DNA of 64,000 nucleotides from Pseudomonas sp. FeN3W (GTDB lineage: Bacteria > Pseudomonadota > Gammaproteobacteria > Pseudomonadales > Pseudomonadaceae). Location of the stretch: NCBI GenBank assembly GCA_030263805.2, contig CP136011.1, forward strand, positions 186,001-250,000, written 5' to 3'. Both the position numbers and the translations under genes were made by a program. This document shows positions 43,486 to 53,139 of the stretch, piece by piece. Position 1 is the first letter of the stretch, and each line of letters starts with the position of its first letter. The notes under the pieces are model-generated. The model saw only the letters and a list, made by a program, of their open reading frames with translations, ran no database searches and was not told where the DNA came from.

Positions 43486-44661
43486 CTATAATGAGAGATC
43501 ATTCGAGACGAGCAATCGTTTAAGGCTGTGGTGAGATTTCAGGAGTTCGTGAGGCAGTTCCTTAGCCAAGGCTGTCTTCACGTCATTATTGACAGCCAGT
43601 CTTTCAAGTTTTGAAATGAGGTCATGCGCTCTGCCAATCAGTTCAGGCGACGCATTCAATGCATCGCGAAGACCACTCAGAAAAAGAGGGTTCGAAAGCG
43701 TAAGGAAATTCATATCAAAGTCGCTAAAATACTTCTTTTCAGTAAATGGAAGCGTATCGCAATCTGTATTTAGAAAGTGATAGGCGTAGTACTTCAGCGG
43801 TTTATCTTTTGGCTCAAAACAGTCTCTATCAAATGCTTCCGATGCTGATGCATACCATGAATTAAAGTCAGGCATTTTACGATATGTCTGGCTTGCCTTT
43901 AATAGGATATCGATTCTATCATTCGATTTTGGATATTTTTTCGTTCTATAGAAAATTGCTTTAGAGAGTTTTTCCGCACCAATAGCATGCAGTCGAAGCG
44001 CATCTTCCATAGCAATTCTTGGACTCATATCGACGCTCAAGCTCACATCCTTGATAACTTTGGCTAACTGTTTATCTCTTGAAACAAGGTATTCAACGAC
44101 CTCAGAGCTCCAAAGCGAAGGTATTAATTTACTCCCGAGGATATCGGCAATTCTATATGCGTGCCGATCACGGTCAGAAAACTCCAGCATGGCATCCATG
44201 CACACAAATGCTGGCTCGAAATGTTTTTTCTCCATTAAGCCTTTAATCAAAAGAAAAAATTGCCGTCTATAATAAGGCAAATCCGATCCGCCGTACCCAT
44301 AATGAACATCAGAATCGTTGACTATTTTTTTAACCAAGACTAGGTTTGTGTCTTTACTCTCTGCCTCTCTGCATGTAACCCCATAATAAACAGGAAGATT
44401 GTTAACTACGTAATCATATACGGGCTCAGGTAGTTCCTCAATGCTGAATTTTCTGTAAATATAGATCAATGACTCTTTGAAGTTGGCTTCTTTAAATTCA
44501 ATTCGTGAAAGTCTGTTAATTTTTAAGGAAACAGTGTCAGCCTTGTTTTTGTCCCCCGCCGCCAGGGAGTCAATCAGTTTATTGAAGTGGTGACTCAATC
44601 TTTTTACAAGATTTTCTGGTTTTGTGTATTTCGTTATAAGCAAGTTAAGCATAATCGGCAT
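43486..44661 (-). CDS. Hypothetical helical protein
   Basis: 391 residues (MPIMLNLLITKYTKPENLVK; a second ATG at 44652 also works). Rich in short helices (FFLLIKGLMEKKHFEPAFVC, MDAMLEF) like TPR-type repeats. No known family. AT-rich. It converges with the ATPase gene across 23 bases and may be its neighbour by chance. Confidence 0.55.
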   Translation of the reverse strand: MPIMLNLLITKYTKPENLVKRLSHHFNKLIDSLAAGDKNKADTVSLKINRLSRIEFKEANFKESLIYIYRKFSIEELPEPVYDYVVNNLPVYYGVTCREAESKDTNLVLVKKIVNDSDVHYGYGGSDLPYYRRQFFLLIKGLMEKKHFEPAFVCMDAMLEFSDRDRHAYRIADILGSKLIPSLWSSEVVEYLVSRDKQLAKVIKDVSLSVDMSPRIAMEDALRLHAIGAEKLSKAIFYRTKKYPKSNDRIDILLKASQTYRKMPDFNSWYASASEAFDRDCFEPKDKPLKYYAYHFLNTDCDTLPFTEKKYFSDFDMNFLTLSNPLFLSGLRDALNASPELIGRAHDLISKLERLAVNNDVKTALAKELPHELLKSHHSLKRLLVSNDLSL

Positions 44662-44706
44662 TGTTATTAATTAGTGAGGATTATCCAGCGTTTTAATTGA
44701 AGTGAT

Positions 44707-45306
44707 CTACAAACCAAATGAGTTTGTGATGATTTTCCTCTTTGAGGATCTGTCATACAAGTGCTCATAGCCTTCAATAGAAAAAGCAGAGCAGACTTTT
44801 ACCAAAGTCTTTGGTACAAATAGCTTTGGCAAAATCTCTTCTAGGTCATCACGACCCTTTGTTACCTTTTCAAGGCCGTCCAAATGTGTGTTGACCCTCT
44901 GGAAAAGCACACCAACCCCCACGCCATAGAAGCGCTTAACGCCTTCCTTAGCATAGCAACCCTCTTTCGCCTCATCCAGAAAGGCGTTTAAGAAGGCTGA
45001 ATGACGCTCTTCGCTATCAAAGATCCCCGCTCCCGCCATTTCCTTGGTGACTGAGGTGAGCCAGAGCTCTGGAGTCGCAACCGAACCTGTCAAAAGAATG
45101 AATTTCGAAAAATGCCTGTCACGCACGTACGGATCGTCTGGGTAAATGGCTAATAGCCTTTGATTCACCAGCCCAAGGGCAAGCGGGTAAAAAGGAAAGT
45201 GCTTGTCGAGCATATCGACTAACGCATCACCTGTTTCTGTAAAACTGTCGGCTACGCATAGGACAGGGTGACCAATGTATTGGGCGTGTTCAAGATTATA
45301 TTTCAT
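44707..45306 (-). CDS. Hypothetical protein
   Basis: 199 residues from ATG 45306 (MKYNLEHAQYIGHPVLCVAD). Alpha/beta start (HPVLCVADSFTETGDALVDM) and a helical C-terminal part. No motif recognised. Likely co-transcribed with the 43486 gene (45-base gap). Confidence 0.55.
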   Translation of the reverse strand: MKYNLEHAQYIGHPVLCVADSFTETGDALVDMLDKHFPFYPLALGLVNQRLLAIYPDDPYVRDRHFSKFILLTGSVATPELWLTSVTKEMAGAGIFDSEERHSAFLNAFLDEAKEGCYAKEGVKRFYGVGVGVLFQRVNTHLDGLEKVTKGRDDLEEILPKLFVPKTLVKVCSAFSIEGYEHLYDRSSKRKIITNSFGL

Positions 45307-45405
45307 GGCAGATGATTTCTTTATGGAATATTTAAACTCTAGCACATCGCGCTATACTCTTAACAACGTTGATTAATGATTACACATACCTTTACAGGCC
45401 AATCC

Positions 45406-45846
45406 ATGAAATCCAATGTCATTAAGAATGCCAAGGTTACTGACTTAGGCTCAGATGATGAAATCGAAATCACACAGGAAGATTTTACAACCATCGTGAA
45501 CATGATGATGTTCTATGAAAAGTCACAAATGTGGGACTGGCTTTCAGAGCTCAATGGCATGCTGGAAGAAATTGACCCCATGACTCGACTCATATGGCTC
45601 AGCCACGACCTTGGCGAACGCGATCCAGAAATCCTGTGCAAGGAAGTCCATACGCGCCTTTGGTGGGTGCTGATCAACGAGCGGAACGATGAGGTAATCT
45701 CTGAGCTCAAGCAATACCTGAAATCTGCTGATGGCAAGGGGCTCAGACACGTCATGGGCCTTTGGCTCAGCATGATGGGCGAAGACGACAACGCAGATGA
45801 TCGCCCACCGACCGAGATCAATATCATTGAACTGCTCGAAGCCTGA
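45406..45846 (+). CDS. Acidic hypothetical protein
   Basis: 146 residues from ATG 45406 (MKSNVIKNAKVTDLGSDDEI). Acidic, helical, tryptophan-rich (MWDWLSELNGMLEEIDPMTR, HTRLWWVLINERNDEVISEL). No recognised domain. It is followed after about 100 bases by the antiporter gene. Confidence 0.55.
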   Translation: MKSNVIKNAKVTDLGSDDEIEITQEDFTTIVNMMMFYEKSQMWDWLSELNGMLEEIDPMTRLIWLSHDLGERDPEILCKEVHTRLWWVLINERNDEVISELKQYLKSADGKGLRHVMGLWLSMMGEDDNADDRPPTEINIIELLEA

Positions 45847-45953
45847 TCTTCCAATACCAAGATCCGGCTGATACCGCTGATTATTCGATTGCACTAAATT
45901 GACATCACCCTTTTGGCTTGAGTATGATCCTGCGCTCATCTTCAGGAGGAATC

Positions 45954-47243
45954 ATGCTCAATCTCGCCGCTGCGTTCATCACGCTCACCACGTTGCTGAC
46001 GTACATAAACTACAAGGTAATGAAGCTGCCACCCGCAATCGGTGTGATGGTCAACGCGCTACTGCTTTCCGTGGGCATCCAGATGCTGAGCTTTCTGGGC
46101 TTCCCTGGTGTTGAGGCTGAACTGAAGGAGCTCGTTCAGGGGATCGATTTTCACGAGATCTTGATGAAATGGTTCCTTCCCGCTCTTCTGTTCGCGGGCG
46201 CCTTGCATGTCAATATCAACGATTTGAAGGAACACCGATTTGAAATTACAGGTCTGGCGACCATTGGTGTAATCGTCTCGACGTTTGCCATTGGCTATGC
46301 AGCCTACTTTTTGCTGGGAGCAATCGGGTGGAACGTAAGCTTGCTGTACTGCCTTATCTTTGGGGCACTTATCTCCCCTACTGACCCGATTGCTGTTATG
46401 GGCATTCTGAAATCATCCGGTGCTCCAAAGCCACTTCGCATGACCATCGTGGGTGAGAGCCTTTTTAACGATGGCACCGCTGTTGTCGCTTTCAGCATCA
46501 TCCTGATGCTCATCACATTGGATACCGATCCAACCATGGGCACCATCTCAATGCTGTTTGCACAGGAAGCCATTGGCGGAATCGTCTTCGGATTGCTGCT
46601 TGGCTACGCAACGACCAAGTTGATTGAGACCATTGATGAGCCTCAGCTCACCGTCATGCTGACGCTTGCGATGGTTTTTGGTGGCTCTGCCTTAGCAAGC
46701 TACCTGCACATTTCAGCACCCATCGTTGTCGTAGTCGCAGGCCTCATGATCGGGAACAAGGGGCGTTCGCTTGCCATGAGCGAATCCGAACGGCGCTATG
46801 TCGACAAGTTCTGGGAACTCATTGATGAAATCCTTAATGCCAGCCTCTTTGCCCTGATCGGCCTGGAGCTTCTCCTGGTGGACTTTACGCTTATGCATGC
46901 AATGGCAGCTGTCGCGCTTGGCTTCGTCATGCTGCTGAGTCGATATGCTATCGCGGTGCCCGGCATCTTCGTCATGAACCGACTACACAAGAGCAACGAA
47001 CCCATGTTCAAGAAAGGATCAGGGCTTGTTCTTGCGTGGGGAGGACTGCGGGGAGGGATTTCCGTGGCGCTAGCACTGGCTCTGCCCGCTGGGCCAGAGC
47101 GTGACATCATCCTGCCTATCACCTATGTCATCGTCCTTGGCTCGATCATCATCCAAGGTCTGACCATTGGATCGCTCATTAGACTTCTTTTCGGCGAAAA
47201 AACCGAGCCTGCCGACACCAGGGAAGTAGAGGCTTCGGTCTAA
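45954..47243 (+). CDS. CPA1-family Na+/H+ antiporter
   Basis: 429 residues from ATG 45954 (MLNLAAAFITLTTLLTYINY), placed by AGGAGGA. About 12 membrane segments. CPA1/NhaP motifs are clear: LISPTDPIAVMGIL, GESLFNDGTAVVAF and WGGLRGGISVALALALP. These residues carry Na+ or K+ against protons across the inner membrane and help with salt or pH stress. Length is normal. A single gene, with no regulatory gene beside it. Its GC content is higher than that of most neighbours. Confidence 0.92.
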   Translation: MLNLAAAFITLTTLLTYINYKVMKLPPAIGVMVNALLLSVGIQMLSFLGFPGVEAELKELVQGIDFHEILMKWFLPALLFAGALHVNINDLKEHRFEITGLATIGVIVSTFAIGYAAYFLLGAIGWNVSLLYCLIFGALISPTDPIAVMGILKSSGAPKPLRMTIVGESLFNDGTAVVAFSIILMLITLDTDPTMGTISMLFAQEAIGGIVFGLLLGYATTKLIETIDEPQLTVMLTLAMVFGGSALASYLHISAPIVVVVAGLMIGNKGRSLAMSESERRYVDKFWELIDEILNASLFALIGLELLLVDFTLMHAMAAVALGFVMLLSRYAIAVPGIFVMNRLHKSNEPMFKKGSGLVLAWGGLRGGISVALALALPAGPERDIILPITYVIVLGSIIIQGLTIGSLIRLLFGEKTEPADTREVEASV

Positions 47244-47625
47244 TCGCTTGAAGTAAATTGGCGTAATCGTTTACTTGAGAAAATGGCAGCCAGGTTAATT
47301 TCTGCTTGGCTACCGTATCAAGCACAGAGCAGAAAGGAGGACTCTTGCAGATTTTGCGCGCCACGTCTAACCATCACACTACGAAACCAATGACTACTTG
47401 ATTTTGGGTCAAAGTCCATTAGCGTTAACCGTAATAACTAGTGACTATGATACATGGCAGAACGTGAAGGAATGTAATGCCTCCTTCCACTATAACCGCA
47501 GCCTGCTCAAAATACACTAATGCTATTTAACTTTCCTATATTTACAATGTTTATTTCTCACGATAACCTGTAATCGAATAAAGCAGAGCAAGCTTGCTAA
47601 AATAAATTGCACATAGAAAATAACC
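47244..47625. other. Intergenic region after antiporter gene
   Basis: No gene is supported. The sequence shifts from normal base use to very AT-rich toward 47625, which marks the edge of the AT-rich island holding the next gene. No clear terminator or promoter box of good quality is seen. Confidence 0.4.
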
Positions 47626-49035
47626 ATGAAGACCGAGAACTACGAAGAATTTAGTTATAATATCAAACAAAAGCTTTCCATTTCTAACAACCACCCCATC
47701 GTCGTAATAAGAGAGTATGAGCGTTTAGCTTTTAGAGGAAAAATCTTTCTCAATACTAGATATTTTGATATTTTGGAGGACATTGTTATAAATTTTTTCG
47801 ATGATGATGGAGTAACACAATTTGGCATTGCAATTATAGATTCATACAAACTCTACATAGAGATGGGTTTTTCAGAACAACTAAATTATGTTGTTGCCAA
47901 ATACGACAAATTTTTCGAAAAGACAAGTGAAAGGGTTAGGGCAAGGCTAAAAAAAGCACAATCCAATCTTTCTGACTTAAGGCACAAGCTTACAAATAGA
48001 AGTACACTTAAAATACTATCAGGAAAAATACAGATTTACGCTAGAGATGCAATTTTTTTACTTGAAAACACAAGCGATATGGATGATCTTATTATAGATT
48101 CCATGGGCTTATCAAAAGGAATAATAGATATAGATTTTATATTCAAAGATAACTCTGGGTCTGAAATTGAAGTTATAAATAAAGATATTGTATCAAGAAT
48201 TTTATTACTAACTATTAACAAGGATTCAACTGGTCGACTATTTGAACGTACTGCCGGTGAATATTATAACTCTCCTAACTTCGTGTACACACGATTTTGT
48301 ATTTCAAACCTAATTGAGTTAAGTAATTCCAAACCAGAAAATAACAAAAGTAATAATCATAGAGCTATAATTCAAAAATTCATTAATAAATATCAAAATA
48401 CAATCATACAGATCCAGGAAATGAGAAGTGCGATTGCGAATAACATGGAGGCCGATACCAGGCAGAGAATTCGAATAGATAGAATAAAGCCTTTCCCCTT
48501 AAAAGAACTATTATGGCTATCTGAAGCAGGTGGTTATAACCTTGCAAAAATTTTCGCCGGATCATGCTATTTAACTGAGCAAGGCGGTGGAAATATATAC
48601 GACGTACACAACCTTTTATTTCATGATGAACACATCCCGAGCGTTTATTTCATTAACATACTAAATAACACAATCGAATCCTGTAGATACAATAAAAACA
48701 GTGCATTCAATATTGATAAATATGGTTTTGTGCAATACTCTATAATGTATAATATTAATGACATTGCAGAGCAGCTTAATGAAATAGATGATAGTTATAC
48801 GAGTACTAGCGAATACATCGAGCAGCTCGCCAAACAATACAAGCAGGCCATTTATAATAATGATATTGAAGTTGAAAATTTGTACAAAGCTAGAATATTA
48901 AATGACCTTGAAAGCCTAAGTAAAGAGTTTATTGAGCTAATGCTTGTGTGGCTTAAAAAGCATATTCCATCATCCATTTTAATGAGCGTTCCCAGCATAA
49001 AGATAATTTCTATATGCAAAGAATTTGAAATTTAA
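47626..49035 (+). CDS. AT-rich orphan protein
   Basis: 469 residues (MKTENYEEFSYNIKQKLSIS). Much richer in AT than all neighbours, with many ATA, AGA and TTA codons, so it came from elsewhere. It has a long helical N-terminal half with coiled-coil-like ERVRARLKKAQSNLSDLRHK, and a C-terminal helical part with YIEQLAKQYKQAIYNNDIEV. No signal peptide, membrane segment or enzyme motif could be found. An isolated gene with AT-rich flanks on both sides is typical of defence or morons, but no function can be assigned. Confidence 0.6.
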   Translation: MKTENYEEFSYNIKQKLSISNNHPIVVIREYERLAFRGKIFLNTRYFDILEDIVINFFDDDGVTQFGIAIIDSYKLYIEMGFSEQLNYVVAKYDKFFEKTSERVRARLKKAQSNLSDLRHKLTNRSTLKILSGKIQIYARDAIFLLENTSDMDDLIIDSMGLSKGIIDIDFIFKDNSGSEIEVINKDIVSRILLLTINKDSTGRLFERTAGEYYNSPNFVYTRFCISNLIELSNSKPENNKSNNHRAIIQKFINKYQNTIIQIQEMRSAIANNMEADTRQRIRIDRIKPFPLKELLWLSEAGGYNLAKIFAGSCYLTEQGGGNIYDVHNLLFHDEHIPSVYFINILNNTIESCRYNKNSAFNIDKYGFVQYSIMYNINDIAEQLNEIDDSYTSTSEYIEQLAKQYKQAIYNNDIEVENLYKARILNDLESLSKEFIELMLVWLKKHIPSSILMSVPSIKIISICKEFEI

Positions 49036-49334
49036 CTATATAATTATTCCATCAATCAAATTTGCATTTTAGAAAAGAAGTTCGCGTTTATAAGCGAATG
49101 CTATCAAAGTGCTTGGAGAATAAAAATTAAGTAACTATAAATAAAGCGTTGAAAGATCTTGATCTTTGTTCTCGATATTGTTTAAAGCTTTTATTTATGG
49201 TGCGCCGGCAACACTTTTGTCAGACTAGTTTTTCATTCTATCTATCAGCCAGGCGGACTTACCTGCTTCACCTAATGCGTGTGATGTGGTACGCTCCGCT
49301 GAATCTGAAACAGACATATTGTCAGGCTTTGATC
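49036..49334. other. Intergenic region before the lipoprotein gene
   Basis: AT-rich first half, then normal composition. The lipoprotein frame stays open upstream to 49149 but this part encodes no plausible protein. No clear regulatory site is seen. Confidence 0.35.
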
Positions 49335-49868
49335 ATGAAGACCCTTCTCATACCCATCGCCATTGCAGGCGCCGCGCTTTCTGGCTGTGAAGAATACCAG
49401 CCAACCCAAGAGGAAATCAGCCAGGAGTCCAGGCTTCTCGCTGCCAAAGACACTTTGGATCTACAGGAAAAGCTCGCCGAGATGCAGGCACTTGACCCAA
49501 GAATTCAGGATGCGTACTACGGTTTCAATGCTAATGGAGAGAAAGAGCTGCACATCATTCGCTCCGAAGTCGATGGCATGATGAGTGATGTCGTGTTCCC
49601 AGCGGCAGCTGCTGGTCTACTGGCGGGCTACATTTTCTCTAACGGCTTTGCATCATCTGCCAACCAATATGGGCTGAGAAGAGATCAGTTTCCTCCTGAA
49701 AAGGAGAAAGAGCGCAAAAACGAAAACGGTGCAAGACCCATGGCCTATATACCTATCGCCGGTAGATCGCTGACACAACGGGCTAAATCGTCTGTCATCT
49801 CGACAAAGTCATCAGCATTTTCTTCCACGAGCTCTGTTCGTGCGGGTGGTTACTCTTCAGGCGGTTAG
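49335..49868 (+). CDS. YgiB-like (DUF1190) lipoprotein
   Basis: 177 residues from ATG 49335 (MKTLLIPIAIAGAALSGCEE) with lipobox ALSGC. The mature protein starts with a charged helical part, has a glycine/alanine-rich stretch (AAAAGLLAGYIFSNG), and ends in a serine/glycine-rich tail (STKSSAFSSTSSVRAGGYSS), like YgiB proteins. The next gene codes a glutathionylspermidine synthase-type ligase, the usual partner of YgiB (ygiB-ygiC), and its ATG is one base behind this stop. Confidence 0.65.
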   Translation: MKTLLIPIAIAGAALSGCEEYQPTQEEISQESRLLAAKDTLDLQEKLAEMQALDPRIQDAYYGFNANGEKELHIIRSEVDGMMSDVVFPAAAAGLLAGYIFSNGFASSANQYGLRRDQFPPEKEKERKNENGARPMAYIPIAGRSLTQRAKSSVISTKSSAFSSTSSVRAGGYSSGG

Positions 49869-49869
49869 C

Positions 49870-51102
49870 ATGGATCTTGAATTTCACCCTATCGATTTCG
49901 AAATTCTCGAATTCGTTAAAAAGGAAGCGCCATTTTCTGCTGAGCTTAACGGGCTTGAGACAGCCAATAAGGACGTCTCAATTCTGCTTGAGCATCAGCT
50001 CAAGATGAGGCAAGAGATGCCATTCTACGCAATCAGCGAGGCTGCCTTCACCGAAGCCAAACACGTAAGCGCAGGTCTCTACGCGGGGATGAAGCGCGCC
50101 ATCGCCATGGCCTTTGAGGATCAAACGCTTCTGAGATTCTTTGAGTGTGAGTTTCTGAACCGGTATGCCAGGCATTTCGTGCCCTATGCCCGCGCCTCCC
50201 TGTTAAGAGGTGATGAAGGGCTCTACGGTCGCTTTGACTTCGCATACGACGGTAAGAACGACACCATCAAGGGCATGTTCGAATTCAATGCCGATACCCC
50301 TGTAATGCTGTTCGAGTCAGTGAATATGCAAGACGCCTATACACGCTCAATCACTGACAGCTATAACCAGGGCAATGAGTGGTATCAGATAATGGCCTCA
50401 CGGAATCTCCCAACAGGATCCTGGGCGGTTGGCTGTGATACACGATTTGTCGATGACCTGTTCACCTGTGAAACCTTATGCCAAGGCATTTATGCCGCAA
50501 CTGGGATAACGCCAGCATTCATCGACATCAAGGACATTACCTTTGACCACGGAAACCTGGAGCGCCCCTTTGAAGTAGGCGGTCATAGCCTGGACAACAT
50601 TTTCCTGCTGCTACCCTGGGAAGAAATGGTCGATGGCAGTCCTGCGATCTTTGCACAGTGGCAGCAGTGGTTTCATAAAACGAGGTTCTACGAGCCTCCA
50701 TGGCGCTGGTTCATGTCCAATAAAGGCATCATGGCACTGGTCACCCACCTGCTTGAAACCGATGTTGATTTCCGAGCTCAGTACGGCCATTTGCCATGGC
50801 TTTCAACCACGCTGGATCAGCCAGCAGGCGACTACGTGAAGAAACCCATCTATGGCAGGCTTTCACAAAACATTGAAGTCGTAGTCAATAACTGCGTTGT
50901 CGAACAATCGGATGGGTGCTACCCACACGCCAAGAGCATATATCAGGCCTACTGCCCGCTGGATGAAATCAACGAAAGCAAGTTCATTGCGTGCATGTGG
51001 ATGTGTGGAGAGGCGCCGGCAAGCCTGGCATTCAGGGAGTTTGATAGCAAAATTTCGGTACTCGATGCCGAACGGTGGATACCTCACATCCTGAAAGTCT
51101 AG
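49870..51102 (+). CDS. Glutathionylspermidine synthase-like ligase (YgiC type)
   Basis: 410 residues from ATG 49870 (MDLEFHPIDFEILEFVKKEA). YGRFDFAYDG and KGMFEFNADTPVMLFESVN are the ATP-grasp and substrate motifs of the glutathionylspermidine synthase/YgiC family, and Q at NMQDAY follows. YgiC proteins join amino acids or peptides to amines with ATP; the true substrate is not known. All ATP-grasp parts seem present. Translationally coupled with the lipoprotein gene. Confidence 0.85.
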   Translation: MDLEFHPIDFEILEFVKKEAPFSAELNGLETANKDVSILLEHQLKMRQEMPFYAISEAAFTEAKHVSAGLYAGMKRAIAMAFEDQTLLRFFECEFLNRYARHFVPYARASLLRGDEGLYGRFDFAYDGKNDTIKGMFEFNADTPVMLFESVNMQDAYTRSITDSYNQGNEWYQIMASRNLPTGSWAVGCDTRFVDDLFTCETLCQGIYAATGITPAFIDIKDITFDHGNLERPFEVGGHSLDNIFLLLPWEEMVDGSPAIFAQWQQWFHKTRFYEPPWRWFMSNKGIMALVTHLLETDVDFRAQYGHLPWLSTTLDQPAGDYVKKPIYGRLSQNIEVVVNNCVVEQSDGCYPHAKSIYQAYCPLDEINESKFIACMWMCGEAPASLAFREFDSKISVLDAERWIPHILKV

Positions 51103-51166
51103 TGACTGGAAGCGTCTAGCGCGGTTGGAATATCTCCGCTCGCGCCAGACCTTGTGCATGGGAAGA

Positions 51167-51511
51167 TCATCCGAGATCAATGATCTCATCATCGCTGTCA
51201 CACCCTTGCCCAGCCCCCAGCATATCGGCATACATGCCCTTTAACGCTTGTTCGCCCCTGCCTTCACTGAGTGCATCAATCTTACGCCAGGTCAGCAATC
51301 GCTCAGGCTGAAGAAATCGGTAGGGATCTTCCACAAGACCACATCGATAAGAGCCATCACCCACTGGCATGAGCGCCTTGCAGTTCTGGTCGTCGCCAAG
51401 CTCCACGCCTAGCGCACAAACCTGCTCAATGCAGCAGAGGCCGCATCCATTGCATGGACTGCCGAATGCAGGCTTCTCTAGCGAGACAGAATTGATGATG
51501 TGCCATTTCAC
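51167..51511 (-). CDS. YkgJ-like cysteine-cluster protein
   Basis: 114 residues (MKWHIINSVSLEKPAFGSPC). Cysteines CNGCGLCC, CALG, CKAL and YRCGLVEDP fit the CxxCxxCC...C pattern of YkgJ-type zinc or iron-sulphur proteins. Function unknown. It converges with the ligase gene across 64 bases. Confidence 0.65.
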   Translation of the reverse strand: MKWHIINSVSLEKPAFGSPCNGCGLCCIEQVCALGVELGDDQNCKALMPVGDGSYRCGLVEDPYRFLQPERLLTWRKIDALSEGRGEQALKGMYADMLGAGQGCDSDDEIIDLG

Positions 51512-51664
51512 GAAGGAACACCCTGCTTTCCAGGTTCTGGTCTCACAGAATACGTCGCCGAAGAGGCACCAACAAGATTATTTGCATTGTTAAAAGAGAG
51601 TAATAGGACTATTCGCAGTTAACCGTAAAATAGTACACTTAAATAAAATAAGAGAATATTCACC

Positions 51665-53077
51665 ATGTCGCTATTACATAACCCAAATAGCTGGCTAAAG
51701 AAAGCCGTTATCTTAACGTGCATGGCCACTGTTCTGTCGCAAGCCATTGCGTTGCCCGCCACTGCAACTGAGCAAGTCAAAGATGCTGCCAGTACAGCCA
51801 CCCTTCAAATAGGTGAACTGGACAATGCCTACGCTTTCACCACCCAGTCAATGAGAGGCGAGAAGGTCACTTTCCTGAGCCCAGAATCCGAGGCTGTCTC
51901 CAGAGTGATGCCTGAGTTCAGTAGCCAAGGGCCGATGGCGGCGTACCTGAAAACCGCAGAAGGCGATGTGGCCTGTACCGTATCTGAAAACCCTGGCATG
52001 GTGGCCAATCTTGGAAATCGAATCATTCAAATTGATTCAACGGCAACGGGAGCCGTGGTGGATGGCTCGCTGACCCGTCTGGTCACAGCGGCGCATGAAT
52101 ATGGCCATTGCCTGGATATGCTGGCTAGCACGTCGATCAGCAAAAGCACTCAAGCAGCAGGGATCTCCCCCTACTCTGTTCCTTCTGTAGCCATTGAAAA
52201 GGCGCTTCATAATGGCAGCGGCGAAATGGACTTTGACTGGATCAATCGCTCTGAAGCAGCACCAGCGACCACAGCTGTCGAATCAGCACGCGGTTATCAC
52301 GCAATGGGTATCTCGGTACTCGAAACCTACGCCGACCTACAAGGCGCACTACAGACTGCCTCAACCACCGGAGATCTTAGAGGATTTACTGAGTTCGAGA
52401 TGGCTATCCGCCTGAACAACCTGTCGTCCATGGATCATACAAGCGCATTTGCGGTGGCCCAGATTCTCAAATCTGAGGTAGACAACGGCTTTGATGCCAG
52501 CTCATTGAAAGGTCAGTCATTTGACGCTGTAAACCATCAGGTCAACGAGATGTTCATTCGCCATTTCAGCAAGGATGGCACGCTTTCCATTCACAGCGAT
52601 GGTTTCAAGAATATCATCAAAGAGTTCCAGATGAAGGAGCAGATCGGCGTCCAGGTTGATAGCCCCACAAAAGAAGCGTTATCGTCTCTCGCACAGGCAA
52701 CAGGAACAGAGCCTAATGCAGCCGAAAAGGCCATTTACATTGAGCTGATGAACCAAAACCACGCCAACCAGGCAAGGCTGGTTGCATCAGCCCATCCATC
52801 CTACGTGCAGAACTCTTCCGTTTTGCAGATGCTGGATGGTTTGCAGACAAAAAATGAAAACGCACGGATTGCACTCAATGCCGAGGCGGGTAACAACCTT
52901 GTGTCAATATTTTCAACAAGCCAGGTTAGTCAGGGTGAAGTCAAAGATGCCGCTTTGGATTTCTTTCACAAGGCGCTTAGTATCAATGAAACCAAGCTCC
53001 AAACAGGAACAATTAAACTGACCGACTTACTCAAGGATAAAGCGCATAGTGGTCGAGCAATGGATTACACAATGTAG
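51665..53077 (+). CDS. Secreted HExxH metallopeptidase-like protein
   Basis: 470 residues. N-terminal signal peptide KKAVILTCMATVLSQAIALP with probable cleavage after ATA. The zinc motif AAHEYGHCLDM lies at about 140-150, with a downstream glutamate in ETYADLQGAL, as in gluzincins. The C-terminal 200 residues are helical. It is likely a periplasmic or exported peptidase. The ribosome binding site is weak. A possible AT-rich promoter stretch (51600-51660) lies upstream. No secretion or immunity genes stand nearby. Confidence 0.65.
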   Translation: MSLLHNPNSWLKKAVILTCMATVLSQAIALPATATEQVKDAASTATLQIGELDNAYAFTTQSMRGEKVTFLSPESEAVSRVMPEFSSQGPMAAYLKTAEGDVACTVSENPGMVANLGNRIIQIDSTATGAVVDGSLTRLVTAAHEYGHCLDMLASTSISKSTQAAGISPYSVPSVAIEKALHNGSGEMDFDWINRSEAAPATTAVESARGYHAMGISVLETYADLQGALQTASTTGDLRGFTEFEMAIRLNNLSSMDHTSAFAVAQILKSEVDNGFDASSLKGQSFDAVNHQVNEMFIRHFSKDGTLSIHSDGFKNIIKEFQMKEQIGVQVDSPTKEALSSLAQATGTEPNAAEKAIYIELMNQNHANQARLVASAHPSYVQNSSVLQMLDGLQTKNENARIALNAEAGNNLVSIFSTSQVSQGEVKDAALDFFHKALSINETKLQTGTIKLTDLLKDKAHSGRAMDYTM

Positions 53078-53139
53078 TGGCGGTCAATCTCATTACTCAC
53101 ATAAAATAATGTATCAATCATATTTCAATAGGTAACCCA

